64,000 bases of DNA from Ch128b sp964527925 (lineage in GTDB: Bacteria; Bacteroidota; Ignavibacteria; Ch128b). Positions 52,039-60,587 of this stretch are shown piece after piece. Location of the stretch: contig CAZGQO010000004.1 in NCBI GenBank assembly GCA_964527925.1, positions 1 through 64,000 on the forward strand. The letters run 5' to 3'. The first letter of the stretch is position 1; every line of letters starts with the position of its first letter. Under the pieces are notes generated by a model. That model was not told where the DNA came from. It did no database searches and worked only from the letters and a program-made list of their open reading frames with translations. The position numbers and the translations under genes are program-made.

Positions 52039-53630
52039 TTTAAGTTCTCCTCTACAATTTCGTTGATGGGAAGTTTGGGTTCGACCATGATAACTTTTTC
52101 CCTCAAGAGTTGTACTGTTCCTGGAGACATTCCTTTTCGTTTGATTACATATTTTTTCTCAGTGTACGAAACAGGTGCAAGCTTTGATTTTTTAGCTTTG
52201 CTGAAATATGCTGCAATAGATGCTGCTTTCTCAATGATATTTTTTGGAAAATTTTCTTTCTTGTTCTGTTTTCTAAGAATTACATGGGAACCACTTACAC
52301 CCCGTGCGTGAAACCAGAGGTCATCATTTCTTGCGAATTCTACTGTAAGTCTGTCATTTGATTTGCTGTCTTTTCCAACATAGACATCATATTTCCCTTC
52401 AAGAATAAAATGACGAAAACCTTTCGTAAGATTTTCTTTTTCAGATTTTTGAACTTCTTTCTCGTAGATTGATTTTAATTTATTGTAATCTTCCATTTTT
52501 TGAATTTCTGTTATTAAGTTATTTATTTCTTCAATTTCTTTCTTTGTTTTCTGAATCAAATTTTTCAAGGTATTAATTCTTGAATTCTCTTCACGGGCTT
52601 TCTCATAATATTTCTCAGCGTTTTCAAATGGATTTAATGTTGGATCAAGTTTTATATCGAAATTTTTACCTTCAAATTCTGTTTTGAATTGAGTTTGACC
52701 TTTTTGAATTTCATTTGCGTGAATTAAAATAATGTTGGCAATTGTTCTAAAATCTTCTGAACGATCAATAAGATTTTCTGGTTTATCTAATTTATTGAGT
52801 TTGTGATGAAGGGATTGTAATTCCTTATTTAATTTAATCCGTAACTTTGATTTTAGTTGTTCGATCTCTTCGATTTTTCTAATTGAAAAATATGATTGAG
52901 CAATTTCCTTGAAGTAGTTATTTGAAAAATGGAAATTGTTTAATTTGTGACTTAATCTGCAAAAACTCACTGTTCCATCATCATAAACATGAAGAGGGGA
53001 ATTCCTTATTTCTGAAAGAATATCTTTGAAGTTTTCAAAATAAGTTTTTTTATTCACTTTAACTCTATGATGAAGTTCTTTCAATAAATCTTTACCAATT
53101 ACTTTCTTATAGACATCTAAATTCTTATCACTTTCAGAAAATAAACTATCAAATTTTTCTGCATGGGTAAAAAATGATTTTTCCAATTGAGAAGATTGAT
53201 AAACTTCTCTGAAAATTTTGAGTGTTAATTTATCTTTATCCTTAAAACTTTCAAGAATTAAATCATTTTCATCTACAAGCAAAACATTTGAGTGGTTGCC
53301 TCTAAAAACAAAAATTAATCTGTGGTTATCAAAATGAAAGTGAATATTTCTTTCAAATTCATCAATTGAAATATCTTTTAATTTTTGACCCCATAAGACC
53401 TCAAAGAAAGTCGCATAATTTTTTTTAGCGAAAGCAAATTGGTCTTTTAGATAAATCAAAACAGGTGACTTCTGAAATGTAAAAATCAAAAACTTTTCTT
53501 CATTTAATAGAAAAAAGCCGGTCACAAGTTCATTCTTGGACTGGCTTACGGATTTGAAAAATTCAAAACCAATTAATTCTTTTTTTAATTCATCAACAAT
53601 TCGAGTTAGAAAAAAATAGTTATCAAACAT
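52035..53630 (-). CDS. rqcH: NFACT-family protein (RqcH/Rqc2 homologue)
   Basis: The 531-residue protein has an N-terminal NFACT-N domain (~1-250), a long coiled coil (~255-400: 'KLRIKLNKELQSLHHKLNKL', 'TLKNLIQKTKKEIEEINNLI') and a C-terminal NFACT-R domain ('VYVGKDSKSNDRLTVEF', 'DDLWFHARGVSGSHVILRKQ', 'AASIAAYFSKAKKSKLAPVS', 'YTEKKYVIKRKGMSPGTVQL'). This is the order in bacterial RqcH, which binds obstructed 50S subunits with peptidyl-tRNA and adds alanine tails that mark stalled chains for decay. The DLWFHA motif is intact. The gene overlaps the MFS gene upstream by eight bases and the GNAT gene downstream by four. Confidence 0.9.
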   Translation of the reverse strand: MFDNYFFLTRIVDELKKELIGFEFFKSVSQSKNELVTGFFLLNEEKFLIFTFQKSPVLIYLKDQFAFAKKNYATFFEVLWGQKLKDISIDEFERNIHFHFDNHRLIFVFRGNHSNVLLVDENDLILESFKDKDKLTLKIFREVYQSSQLEKSFFTHAEKFDSLFSESDKNLDVYKKVIGKDLLKELHHRVKVNKKTYFENFKDILSEIRNSPLHVYDDGTVSFCRLSHKLNNFHFSNNYFKEIAQSYFSIRKIEEIEQLKSKLRIKLNKELQSLHHKLNKLDKPENLIDRSEDFRTIANIILIHANEIQKGQTQFKTEFEGKNFDIKLDPTLNPFENAEKYYEKAREENSRINTLKNLIQKTKKEIEEINNLITEIQKMEDYNKLKSIYEKEVQKSEKENLTKGFRHFILEGKYDVYVGKDSKSNDRLTVEFARNDDLWFHARGVSGSHVILRKQNKKENFPKNIIEKAASIAAYFSKAKKSKLAPVSYTEKKYVIKRKGMSPGTVQLLREKVIMVEPKLPINEIVEENLK

Positions 53631-54891
53631 TCCTTATTTTTTTCGCAATTGCAAGATGATAAATATACATTAAAAATGTTGCACCAATCCCAATGGCAAA
53701 TAAAATTAAAAACATTGTATTAAAATGATCCCTAACTTTTCCAAATGATTTATACAACCAACCGCCAAAAGTTCCACCAACCAACCAGCCAATTGAAATG
53801 GGCAAAAATGCGAATCCCTGAAAGAGTGATTCCTGTCCTCGCGGAGCTAAATCTGCAATGTATTCATAATATCTTGGAGCCTGAGTCATTTCACCAATTG
53901 AGAAAACAACGATTCCAGCAATTATCACAGGAATTGTTGTAGAAAGCATTATCACAACCCAGCTTAAACTTGAAACAAAAAATCCCAGAATAATCGCCTG
54001 GACAGTTGGAATTTTTTTTGTCAATCGATTAATGATTAATTGAAGAAAAATAATAGACCATGCACCGGCTGATTCGATTATTTCAAAAGGTGCCTGTTTA
54101 TCGATGTGATCGACAACGAAATAGGGGATGATCACAAAAATTTGCCAGAACATTATCCAGTAAAGCGAGAAGATTAACAAAAAAATCATAAAACGGAAAT
54201 TACTGATGACAAGGACAAAATTCTTTATTTGTTCTAAAAGTGTTGGTTTCTTTTCAATAAATTTATTTTCTGGTTCTTTGAAGAACAATCTGGTTGAGAT
54301 AAACATCAGGAAACAACTTAAAGCAGAAACAACATAAACGAATTCAATCCCATATTTATCGCGAACAGTGAAAGCAATAGCAGGACCAATTGCCGCACCA
54401 ATATTAACAAGCCAGTAATAAATTGCGTAGCCAAGTGATTTTGTTTCTTCTTTTGATGTTAGAGCAATTGTTCCAAGAACACTTGGTTTAATAAAAGATC
54501 CACCAATCGCAGTAAATATTAAAATAAGAACCAGCAACCAGAACTTATCAAAATCTGAATACAAATTTTGAAATGCCGTCATTCCAGTTGAACCAATTAG
54601 AAAGTAACCTAAAGCGAGAACAAAAAATGCAAATGAAAAAGATTTTCTAAACCCATATTTATCAGCAAGCGCTCCAGCAAAAATCGGAAGGAAATAAATC
54701 AATCCGCCAAAAATTGATGATAATTTACCAGCCGTTACTTCATCGAATTGAAGATGATTTCTTAAAAATACACTGAGAATAGTTGCCTGACCATAATAAG
54801 CAACTCTTTCAAACAATTCCATAATATTTGCAACCCAGAAGGAGGGTTTGAAGCCTTGATATATTTGATTGATTTTCTCTTTTAATTTCAC
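53623..54891 (-). CDS. MFS transporter, peptide-transporter (POT)-like
   Basis: The 422-residue protein has about twelve hydrophobic segments. 'SFWVANIMELFERVAYYGQA' corresponds to the E-x-x-E-R-x-x-Y-Y-G motif in TM1 of proton-coupled oligopeptide transporters, here as E-L-F-E-R-V-A-Y-Y-G. 'YFLPIFAGALADKYGFRKSF' is the MFS motif A loop, and 'GGSFIKPSVLGTIALTSKEE' fits TM4-5. POT transporters normally have 450 or more residues. It would import di- or tripeptides with protons; the next gene encodes an M24 peptidase, which fits uptake followed by cleavage. It lies 18 bases after that gene's stop on the same strand. Confidence 0.75.
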   Translation of the reverse strand: MKLKEKINQIYQGFKPSFWVANIMELFERVAYYGQATILSVFLRNHLQFDEVTAGKLSSIFGGLIYFLPIFAGALADKYGFRKSFSFAFFVLALGYFLIGSTGMTAFQNLYSDFDKFWLLVLILIFTAIGGSFIKPSVLGTIALTSKEETKSLGYAIYYWLVNIGAAIGPAIAFTVRDKYGIEFVYVVSALSCFLMFISTRLFFKEPENKFIEKKPTLLEQIKNFVLVISNFRFMIFLLIFSLYWIMFWQIFVIIPYFVVDHIDKQAPFEIIESAGAWSIIFLQLIINRLTKKIPTVQAIILGFFVSSLSWVVIMLSTTIPVIIAGIVVFSIGEMTQAPRYYEYIADLAPRGQESLFQGFAFLPISIGWLVGGTFGGWLYKSFGKVRDHFNTMFLILFAIGIGATFLMYIYHLAIAKKIRNV

Positions 54892-54909
54892 GGTTGCCTC
54901 TAATTTGTT

Positions 54910-56082
54910 TTAGATTAATACTAATTCATTCTGAATTTCGCCTGTAACTTCGGCAGTATAGTTTTTGTGAATGAAAACATTTATCTCAGTTCGCACTGCC
55001 ATTTCTCCAGGAAAGTAAATTCCAGGTTCTATTGAGAAAAGACAACCTGGCATTAATTCTCTTTCATCTTTTGTTTCCAGGTTATCGATGTTAGGTCCAT
55101 TGCCATGAGTTTCTTCACCGATTGAATGACCTGTTCTGTGAATGAAATATTTACCAAAACCTGCTTTCTTGATTACATTTCGACAGACATCATCAACCTG
55201 CCAGCCGTAAAGTTTTTTCTTTTTAGAAAGACTTTCTTTGATAAACTCGATTGCTGCATCCCTCGCATTTCGTGTGATTTCAAAAATCTTTTGATACTTC
55301 TCTGGTGGATTATTTCCAACAAATCCAACCCATGTGATATCGTAATAAATTCCACCAGGAACATTTTTCTTTGCCCATAGATCAATTAATACCATATCTC
55401 CTTCTTTGAAGTAGTAGCTTCCATCAGGTTTAGGTTCGAAGTGAGGATCAGCTGGATGGTCATTAATTCCAACAATTGGCTCGGCATTTGTGTAAAGGTT
55501 TTTTTCTCTAAATTTTTCCATGATGAATTGTTGCAATTCATATTCAGTTAATTTTTGATTGGAGTTAATTGCTTCACGAATTTTTTGAAATGCAAGTTTT
55601 CGAATTTCGTCAATGTCTTTCTGAGCTTCTTTGTGAAGTTGATAGCCATTCTCATCAATTAATGCTTCGAAGATCGAGATTAAATTTGCAGATGAAACAA
55701 TCTTCACACCAAAACTTTTAATTAATTCAATTGTACCTGCATCAACCAAAGATACATAAGGAATGTTATTTTTCGGAGAATATTGCATTGCTACGGTTCT
55801 AGTTTTTTCCAGTATTTTTCGCAAGAGTTTGTGTTGTTGTTCATAGGGTAAATAAACAAATTTTTTACCAGGTAATGAATCAAGTTTGGTTGACTCTACA
55901 GCTGAAACAAGTTTTTTTGGCTCACCTTTGGCAGGAATGAAATAATACCATCTTCGAGTTGTATGTTTATTTTCTAGTCCGAGAATTTTATATGCAAGTG
56001 AGTCTCGATTGTGAAAATCGTAGAAGAGCCAGCCATCAATTTTTGCTTTTCTCAGTTCAGTTTGAATTGCTTTGATATTCAT
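54910..56082 (-). CDS. M24-family metallopeptidase (Xaa-Pro aminopeptidase-like)
   Basis: The 390-residue protein has a creatinase-like N-terminal domain (~1-150: 'IQTELRKAKIDGWLFYDFHN'). The pita-bread catalytic domain follows, with metal ligands in 'GDMVLIDLWAKKNVPGGIYY' then 'DITWVG' (Asp, Asp), 'FIHRTGHSIGEETHGNGPNI' (His), 'LMPGCLFSIEPGIYFPGEMA' (Glu) and 'VRTEINVFI' (Glu). Here the first Asp sits in a D-L-W-A-K context, a variant shared by a subset of the family. It probably removes N-terminal residues before proline, or cleaves dipeptides. Start ATG 56082. It is first in a minus-strand group with the POT-like transporter, NFACT and GNAT genes. Confidence 0.83.
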   Translation of the reverse strand: MNIKAIQTELRKAKIDGWLFYDFHNRDSLAYKILGLENKHTTRRWYYFIPAKGEPKKLVSAVESTKLDSLPGKKFVYLPYEQQHKLLRKILEKTRTVAMQYSPKNNIPYVSLVDAGTIELIKSFGVKIVSSANLISIFEALIDENGYQLHKEAQKDIDEIRKLAFQKIREAINSNQKLTEYELQQFIMEKFREKNLYTNAEPIVGINDHPADPHFEPKPDGSYYFKEGDMVLIDLWAKKNVPGGIYYDITWVGFVGNNPPEKYQKIFEITRNARDAAIEFIKESLSKKKKLYGWQVDDVCRNVIKKAGFGKYFIHRTGHSIGEETHGNGPNIDNLETKDERELMPGCLFSIEPGIYFPGEMAVRTEINVFIHKNYTAEVTGEIQNELVLI

Positions 56083-56210
56083 TTTGAACTCCTTATGTTT
56101 TTCAAATTTTTAATTTTCTCAAAGTTACTTAAATGAATAGGTTTCACGAAAGATTTTAATTAAAATTAAATAAATATTTTTTTTATTACTGAAGTAAGTT
56201 TTGGAGATAT

Positions 56211-56462
56211 ATGCAATCAATCCCATCAAAAATTTTAATCGATTTGCTTGAATTTATCGATAAGCCAATAATTCTGTGTGATGAAAATTTTACAATCAAA
56301 TTCTGTAATAAAATAGCCTGTCAAATTTTAAATTTGAACCAAAGTGAAATATTCGAAAAAAATATTTTCCAATCTTTTTTTGATTTAAAGGACGAAAATT
56401 ATTACTCATTTCTCGAAAAAAATATATATAACCGATTAATATCAAGGCACTATCGAACCTAA
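56211..56462 (+). pseudogene. N-terminal PAS fragment of a frameshifted sensor kinase
   Basis: The 83-codon frame from ATG 56211 reads 'LLEFIDKPIILCDENFTIKF' then 'CNKIACQILNLNQSEIF', a PAS-domain opening, and stops at 56462. The sequence that should follow ('YQGTIEPKIDSIKLKNIRIY') is in the frame of the downstream kinase from about 56438. A loss of two bases (or gain of one) between about 56433 and 56445 therefore splits the gene. It is listed separately from the kinase core because each half may be translated alone. Confidence 0.75.
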
Positions 56463-57243
56463 AATAGACTCAATAAAATTAAAAAATATCAGAATTTATG
56501 CTCGAAGAGTATTTATTGATGAGGATAAAATTAATTTCTTTTTGATTCGATTAGAAGATGCAAATGAAAGTAAAATTGTTCTTGATCAAGAAAAAGAGAA
56601 TTATGAGGAGATAAGCCAATTTGCGATTTACCTTCAGTACGCAAGAGAAGAAGAAAGGTCTAAAATTGCCCGTGAATTACATGATGAATTAGAAAAGTAT
56701 CTAACACTTCTCAAAATGGATCTTCAATCAATCATATCAAATCCTGAACAATCATTTGAAGCTATTGCTCAAAAAATCAAGAAAAGTTTTAGTTTAATTG
56801 ATCAAGCAATTGATATGACTCGAAAAATTATCTCGGAACTTAGATTAGCAATATTGGATCATCTTGGTCTGGTACCAGCTATTGAGCACCAAATTGAAGA
56901 ATTTGAAGAACGAACAAATATCAAAGTTGATTTTAAAATCGATAAGGATATCAAACTTGATAAAGAACTTTCACTATCACTTTTCAGAATTTCACAAGAG
57001 CTACTCACAAATGTTATAAAACATTCTAATGCAACTGCTGTAAAATATTGTTTGGAAAAAAATTCGAACAATTTAATTATGTCAGTAAGTGATGATGGAA
57101 TTGGTATAGATAAGAAGAAACTTGAACACAAAAATTCTTTCGGATTAATAGGAATTCGTGAGAGAGTAAGGCTTTACAATGGTGAATTGGTAATTGAATC
57201 GGAAAAGGGAAAAGGAACAACAGTACAATTACAATTCCATTAA
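56438..57243 (+). CDS. Sensor histidine kinase core (NarL/DegS-type), 3' part of a frameshifted gene
   Basis: The kinase frame is open from about 56438, but its first ATG is at 56542, giving 233 residues. 'YAREEERSKIARELHDELEK' contains the phospho-accepting His (residue 47 from 56542) of the HisKA_3 dimerisation helix. 'LFRISQELLTNVIKHSNATA' is the N-box, 'SVSDDGIGIDKKKLEHKNSF' then 'GLIGIRERVRLYNGELVI' the G1/G2 boxes, and 'SEKGKGTTVQLQF' the end. It pairs with the response regulator five bases downstream. With the PAS half out of frame the core may lack its sensor. A single sequencing error would restore one intact ~344-residue soluble PAS kinase, so the lesion should be confirmed. Confidence 0.85.
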
Positions 57244-57247
57244 AGTT

Positions 57248-57868
57248 ATGAAGATACTTTTAACAGATGACCATCATGTCTTCAGAGATGGTTTAAAGAA
57301 AATAATTTCTGACAGAATCCCGAATGTTAAATTCGGTGAAGCTACAAACTATGGTGAACTTATTGAACAAGTTAATAAATCAAAATGGGATGTGATTGTG
57401 CTCGATTTGAATATGCCTGGACGTTCAGGATTTGAAGCTTTGCTTGAATTAACAAGTTTAAAGGAAAATTTAAAGATCTTAATTGTTAGCATGTATCCTG
57501 AAAACCAATTTGCTGCAAGATCAATTAAAGCTGGAGCTCTTGGTTACCTGACAAAAGGTACAACCCCTGAAGAATTAATTACCGCAATTAAAACTGTTGC
57601 AAGTGGAGAATTATATTTTACTTCTGAAGTTACAAAGATTGTAACAAGAGAACTCAGGTCTGAACAAAAACATAAGATAAATAGTCTTTCAAATCGCGAA
57701 TATCAAGTATTTTTGATGCTTGCAAGGAAAGAATCAGTTTCATCTATAGCAAAAAAGTTCTCATTAAGTCCAAAAAGAATAAGCACTTATAAAAAACGAA
57801 TTCTCGAAAAATTAGAACTTCAAAGCATTCCAGATTTAACCAATAAACTTTTAAGTAATTTTTACTAA
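57248..57868 (+). CDS. Response regulator, NarL/LuxR type
   Basis: The start is ATG 57248, five bases after the kinase stop; a longer frame from 57194 would overlap the kinase and is unlikely. The 206-residue protein has a receiver domain ('ILLTDDHHVFRDGLKKIISD', 'VIVLDLNMPGRSGFEALLEL' with phospho-acceptor Asp53, 'ILIVSMYPENQFAARSIKAG', and 'ALGYLTKG' with the conserved Lys). A LuxR-type helix-turn-helix follows ('INSLSNREYQVFLMLARKES', 'VSSIAKKFSLSPKRISTYKK', 'RILEKLELQS'). The usual 'LT.RE.EVL.L...G.s..EIA..L..S..TV..H' motif is changed ('S..RISTYK' for 'S..TV.TH'), as in several BvgA-like regulators. Its targets are unknown. Confidence 0.88.
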   Translation: MKILLTDDHHVFRDGLKKIISDRIPNVKFGEATNYGELIEQVNKSKWDVIVLDLNMPGRSGFEALLELTSLKENLKILIVSMYPENQFAARSIKAGALGYLTKGTTPEELITAIKTVASGELYFTSEVTKIVTRELRSEQKHKINSLSNREYQVFLMLARKESVSSIAKKFSLSPKRISTYKKRILEKLELQSIPDLTNKLLSNFY

Positions 57869-57932
57869 TAATTAGTTAAGTTTTCATTTCTTTTATTGCT
57901 TCAATATATTTGTGTGGTTTTAATGGTGACAT

Positions 57933-58670
57933 ATGAAGATTAAATTTATTATTTACTTTATACTCTTTTTTGTTGTGCTTCTATTGATTTTTGATAAAGT
58001 GATTATGCCGCTTTACATAAATGTGGAACATGTAAAAGTACCGAATGTCGTTGGATTAACTTTTGAACAGGGGAAACAGATTTTAGAGAATGCAGGGCTT
58101 GATCCAATACATGGAGGAGAGAGATTCGATGAAAGATATCCGAAAGGAACAATCATATTGCAGCGTCCCGCAGCAAATAAAATTGTTAAAGCCGGAAGGA
58201 AAATCTATATAATTGTCAGCAGTGGTGTTGTTCAGGTGGAGGTTCCAGATGTCAGACACAAAACTTTAGATGAAGCAAGATCAATTCTCGATCGTGCAGG
58301 ATTACAAATTGGGCAAATCCTGGAAGACACAACTTCAGATGTGCCTCGTGGTTTGATTACAAAACAATCATTACCTGCTAATACAAAAGTTGATAAAGGT
58401 ACTTTAATTGATATCTATGTGAGTAACTACACTGCTTCAGGAAGAATTGAGGTTCCCGACCTGAAAGGGATGAGTTTATCTGAAGCAAAAGCTATTCTTG
58501 CAAATAAAAACTTAATGGTCGGGAAAATAGTTTATCAACCTTCAATTGATTTTTTACCAAATACGGTTATTTATCAATATCCTGGTGTAGGTACTTATGT
58601 TACTGAAGGGACTTTTGTAGATTTAATTGTGGTTAAAGAAAAAATAAGCGATAAGGAGATTATCGAATAA
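57933..58670 (+). CDS. Membrane-anchored protein with three PASTA domains and no kinase
   Basis: The 245-residue protein has one N-terminal transmembrane helix ('KFIIYFILFFVVLLLIFDKV') and three PASTA repeats of ~70 residues. They begin 'VKVPNVVGLTFEQGKQILEN', 'VEVPDVRHKTLDEARSILDR' and 'IEVPDLKGMSLSEAKAILAN' and each ends with an 'I.I.VS' strand. PASTA modules bind peptidoglycan stem peptides or beta-lactams and usually sit on Ser/Thr kinases or penicillin-binding proteins; neither is present here. It probably acts in the periplasm as a wall-sensing or scaffolding protein. The gene ends at the base before the rpe ATG, so they share a transcript. Confidence 0.85.
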   Translation: MKIKFIIYFILFFVVLLLIFDKVIMPLYINVEHVKVPNVVGLTFEQGKQILENAGLDPIHGGERFDERYPKGTIILQRPAANKIVKAGRKIYIIVSSGVVQVEVPDVRHKTLDEARSILDRAGLQIGQILEDTTSDVPRGLITKQSLPANTKVDKGTLIDIYVSNYTASGRIEVPDLKGMSLSEAKAILANKNLMVGKIVYQPSIDFLPNTVIYQYPGVGTYVTEGTFVDLIVVKEKISDKEIIE

Positions 58671-59342
58671 ATGAAATTACTTTCTCCCTCCATTCTTTCG
58701 AGTGATTTTTCTGATCTCAAGAGTCAGATTAGAATTTTAGAACTGGGAAATGCTGATTGGATACATCTCGATATTATGGATGGACACTTTGTTCCTAATT
58801 TTACTTTTGGACCCATCCTTGTAGACGCTATCAATAGAATGACAGAGCTGAATCTTGATGTTCATCTTATGATAACCAATCCAGATAATTTTATCGAACG
58901 ATTTGCTGAAGCTGGCGCTGATTTAATTACAGTACACAAAGAAGCTGTAATTCATATTCATAGAACTCTCAACTCAATCAAAAATCTAAATAAAAAAGCT
59001 GGATTGGCGGTTAATCCAAGTACTTCTTTGAGTGAAATTGAAGCTTTATTGGATTATGTAGATCTTGTTTTAATCATGTCTGTTAATCCAGGTTTTGGGG
59101 GACAAAAATTTATTCAAAGTTCATTAAAGAAAATCAGTCAATTGCGAGAGATTAAAGAAAAGAATAATTATAATTTTCTAATTGAAGTCGATGGCGGAAT
59201 TGATTTAGGAAATATCGATTTAGTTCTTGAGGCTGGTGCTGACGTTATTGTTGCTGGTGCTTCAATTTTTAAAAATGCTGATCCAGTTCAACAAACAATT
59301 GAACTGAAAAAAAGAATTCTTAATTATCAAAACAAAAAATGA
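58671..59342 (+). CDS. rpe: Ribulose-phosphate 3-epimerase
   Basis: This 223-residue TIM-barrel enzyme interconverts ribulose-5-phosphate and xylulose-5-phosphate in the pentose-phosphate pathway. Motifs: 'LLSPSILSSDFSDLKSQIRI', 'WIHLDIMDGHFVPNFTFGP' (metal His and catalytic Asp), 'LDVHLMITNPDNFIERFAEA', 'LVLIMSVNPGFGGQKFIQSS' and 'FLIEVDGGIDLGNIDLVLEA' (second catalytic Asp), and 'GADVIVAGASIF' (phosphate loop). All catalytic residues are present and the length is typical. Erythrose-4-phosphate made by this pathway also feeds the aro genes at 32-35 kb. Confidence 0.95.
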   Translation: MKLLSPSILSSDFSDLKSQIRILELGNADWIHLDIMDGHFVPNFTFGPILVDAINRMTELNLDVHLMITNPDNFIERFAEAGADLITVHKEAVIHIHRTLNSIKNLNKKAGLAVNPSTSLSEIEALLDYVDLVLIMSVNPGFGGQKFIQSSLKKISQLREIKEKNNYNFLIEVDGGIDLGNIDLVLEAGADVIVAGASIFKNADPVQQTIELKKRILNYQNKK

Positions 59343-59360
59343 TAAAAATGAGGAATAAGG

Positions 59361-60539
59361 ATGAAACTTGCTTTTGTTGGTTCAAAAGTCGTTACACCAT
59401 TTCGCTGCATAGAACCTGCAACTTTAATAATTGAAGGTAAAAAGATTTTTGAGCTGGGGAAATCTTCTGAGGTTTCCATTTCACCAGGAACTAAAGTAAT
59501 CGATGGATCAGGTTTGATCATAACACCAGGATTTGTCGATTTACTCTGTCATGGCGGTGGAGGTAAAGGATTTGCTGATCAAGATCCGGATGCAATTGAA
59601 ACGGTTTCTAAATTCCATTTCAGTCATGGAACAACTACACTACTTGCTGGACTCTACAGCAAACCATTTAATTTGTTAATAAATGATATGAGACGCATTG
59701 CTCACTACATTGAGAATACAGACGAGACGAATTTATTTGGCATTCACATGGAAGGTCCATACATTAATCCTAAACTAAAAGGGGCAATGAATGAAGAATA
59801 CCTGTGGAAACCTAACCTTGAAAGTTGGTTCAGTTTGCGAGATGCCGCAAGAGGTTATATAAAAATAATGACAATTGCACCTGAACTACCCGGTGCGATT
59901 GAAATTATGAGATATGCTGCTCAAGAAAGAATAGTTCTTTCGATTGGTCACTCAGAAGCAAACTATGATGAAATTGAAAACGCAATTGATAATGGTGCGT
60001 CTCATGTAACTCATATTTTTAATGCAATGCGGCCACTTCATCACAGAGAACCTGGTGTAGTAACTGCCGCATTTTTACGTGACGAACTTAAAATCGAATT
60101 GATTGCAGATGGAATTCATGTTCATCCAGTTGTAATGAAATTAATTTATAAATTGAAAAGTGCAAGAGGAATAATTTTAATTACAGATGCTATACGAGCA
60201 GCTGGTATGCCCGATGGTGAATATGAATTTGCCGATCAAAAAGTTTTCGTGAAAGACAAAAAAGCTTATCTTGAAGATGGAACACTTGCTGGCAGTACAC
60301 TCACTATGGATGAAGCTGTCAAAGTTAGTTGTCAACAAGTTGAAATACCTTTAACCGATGCAGTTCGTATGGCATCATTAAATGGTGCAAAAGTTCTCGG
60401 AATTCAAAGACAGAAGGGAATTTTGGCTGCTGGTATGGATGCAGATATTGTTGTGATGAATCAAGATTTTAAAGTTCTTGTAACAATTAAAGAAGGTAAA
60501 GTCAAATATTCTGAGATTGCTGAGTTAGAAGTTGAATGA
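59361..60539 (+). CDS. nagA: N-acetylglucosamine-6-phosphate deacetylase
   Basis: The 392-residue amidohydrolase removes acetate from GlcNAc-6-phosphate during amino-sugar and wall recycling. 'IITPGFVDLLCHGGGGKGFA' is the N-terminal site (with HGGGG in place of the usual H-x-H), followed by 'LFGIHMEGPYINPKLKGAMN' with the metal Glu, 'RIVLSIGHSEANYDEI' and 'ASHVTHIFNAMRPLHHREPG' with the metal His residues, and 'ARGIILITDAIRAAGMPDGE' with the catalytic Asp. Start ATG 59361 with GAGGAATAAGG upstream. It follows rpe by 18 bases. No nagB or transporter is next to it. Confidence 0.93.
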   Translation: MKLAFVGSKVVTPFRCIEPATLIIEGKKIFELGKSSEVSISPGTKVIDGSGLIITPGFVDLLCHGGGGKGFADQDPDAIETVSKFHFSHGTTTLLAGLYSKPFNLLINDMRRIAHYIENTDETNLFGIHMEGPYINPKLKGAMNEEYLWKPNLESWFSLRDAARGYIKIMTIAPELPGAIEIMRYAAQERIVLSIGHSEANYDEIENAIDNGASHVTHIFNAMRPLHHREPGVVTAAFLRDELKIELIADGIHVHPVVMKLIYKLKSARGIILITDAIRAAGMPDGEYEFADQKVFVKDKKAYLEDGTLAGSTLTMDEAVKVSCQQVEIPLTDAVRMASLNGAKVLGIQRQKGILAAGMDADIVVMNQDFKVLVTIKEGKVKYSEIAELEVE

Positions 60540-60587
60540 AACAATCATGAATGATAAAAATCGAAGTGTGTATTTTTAGAAAGTATA

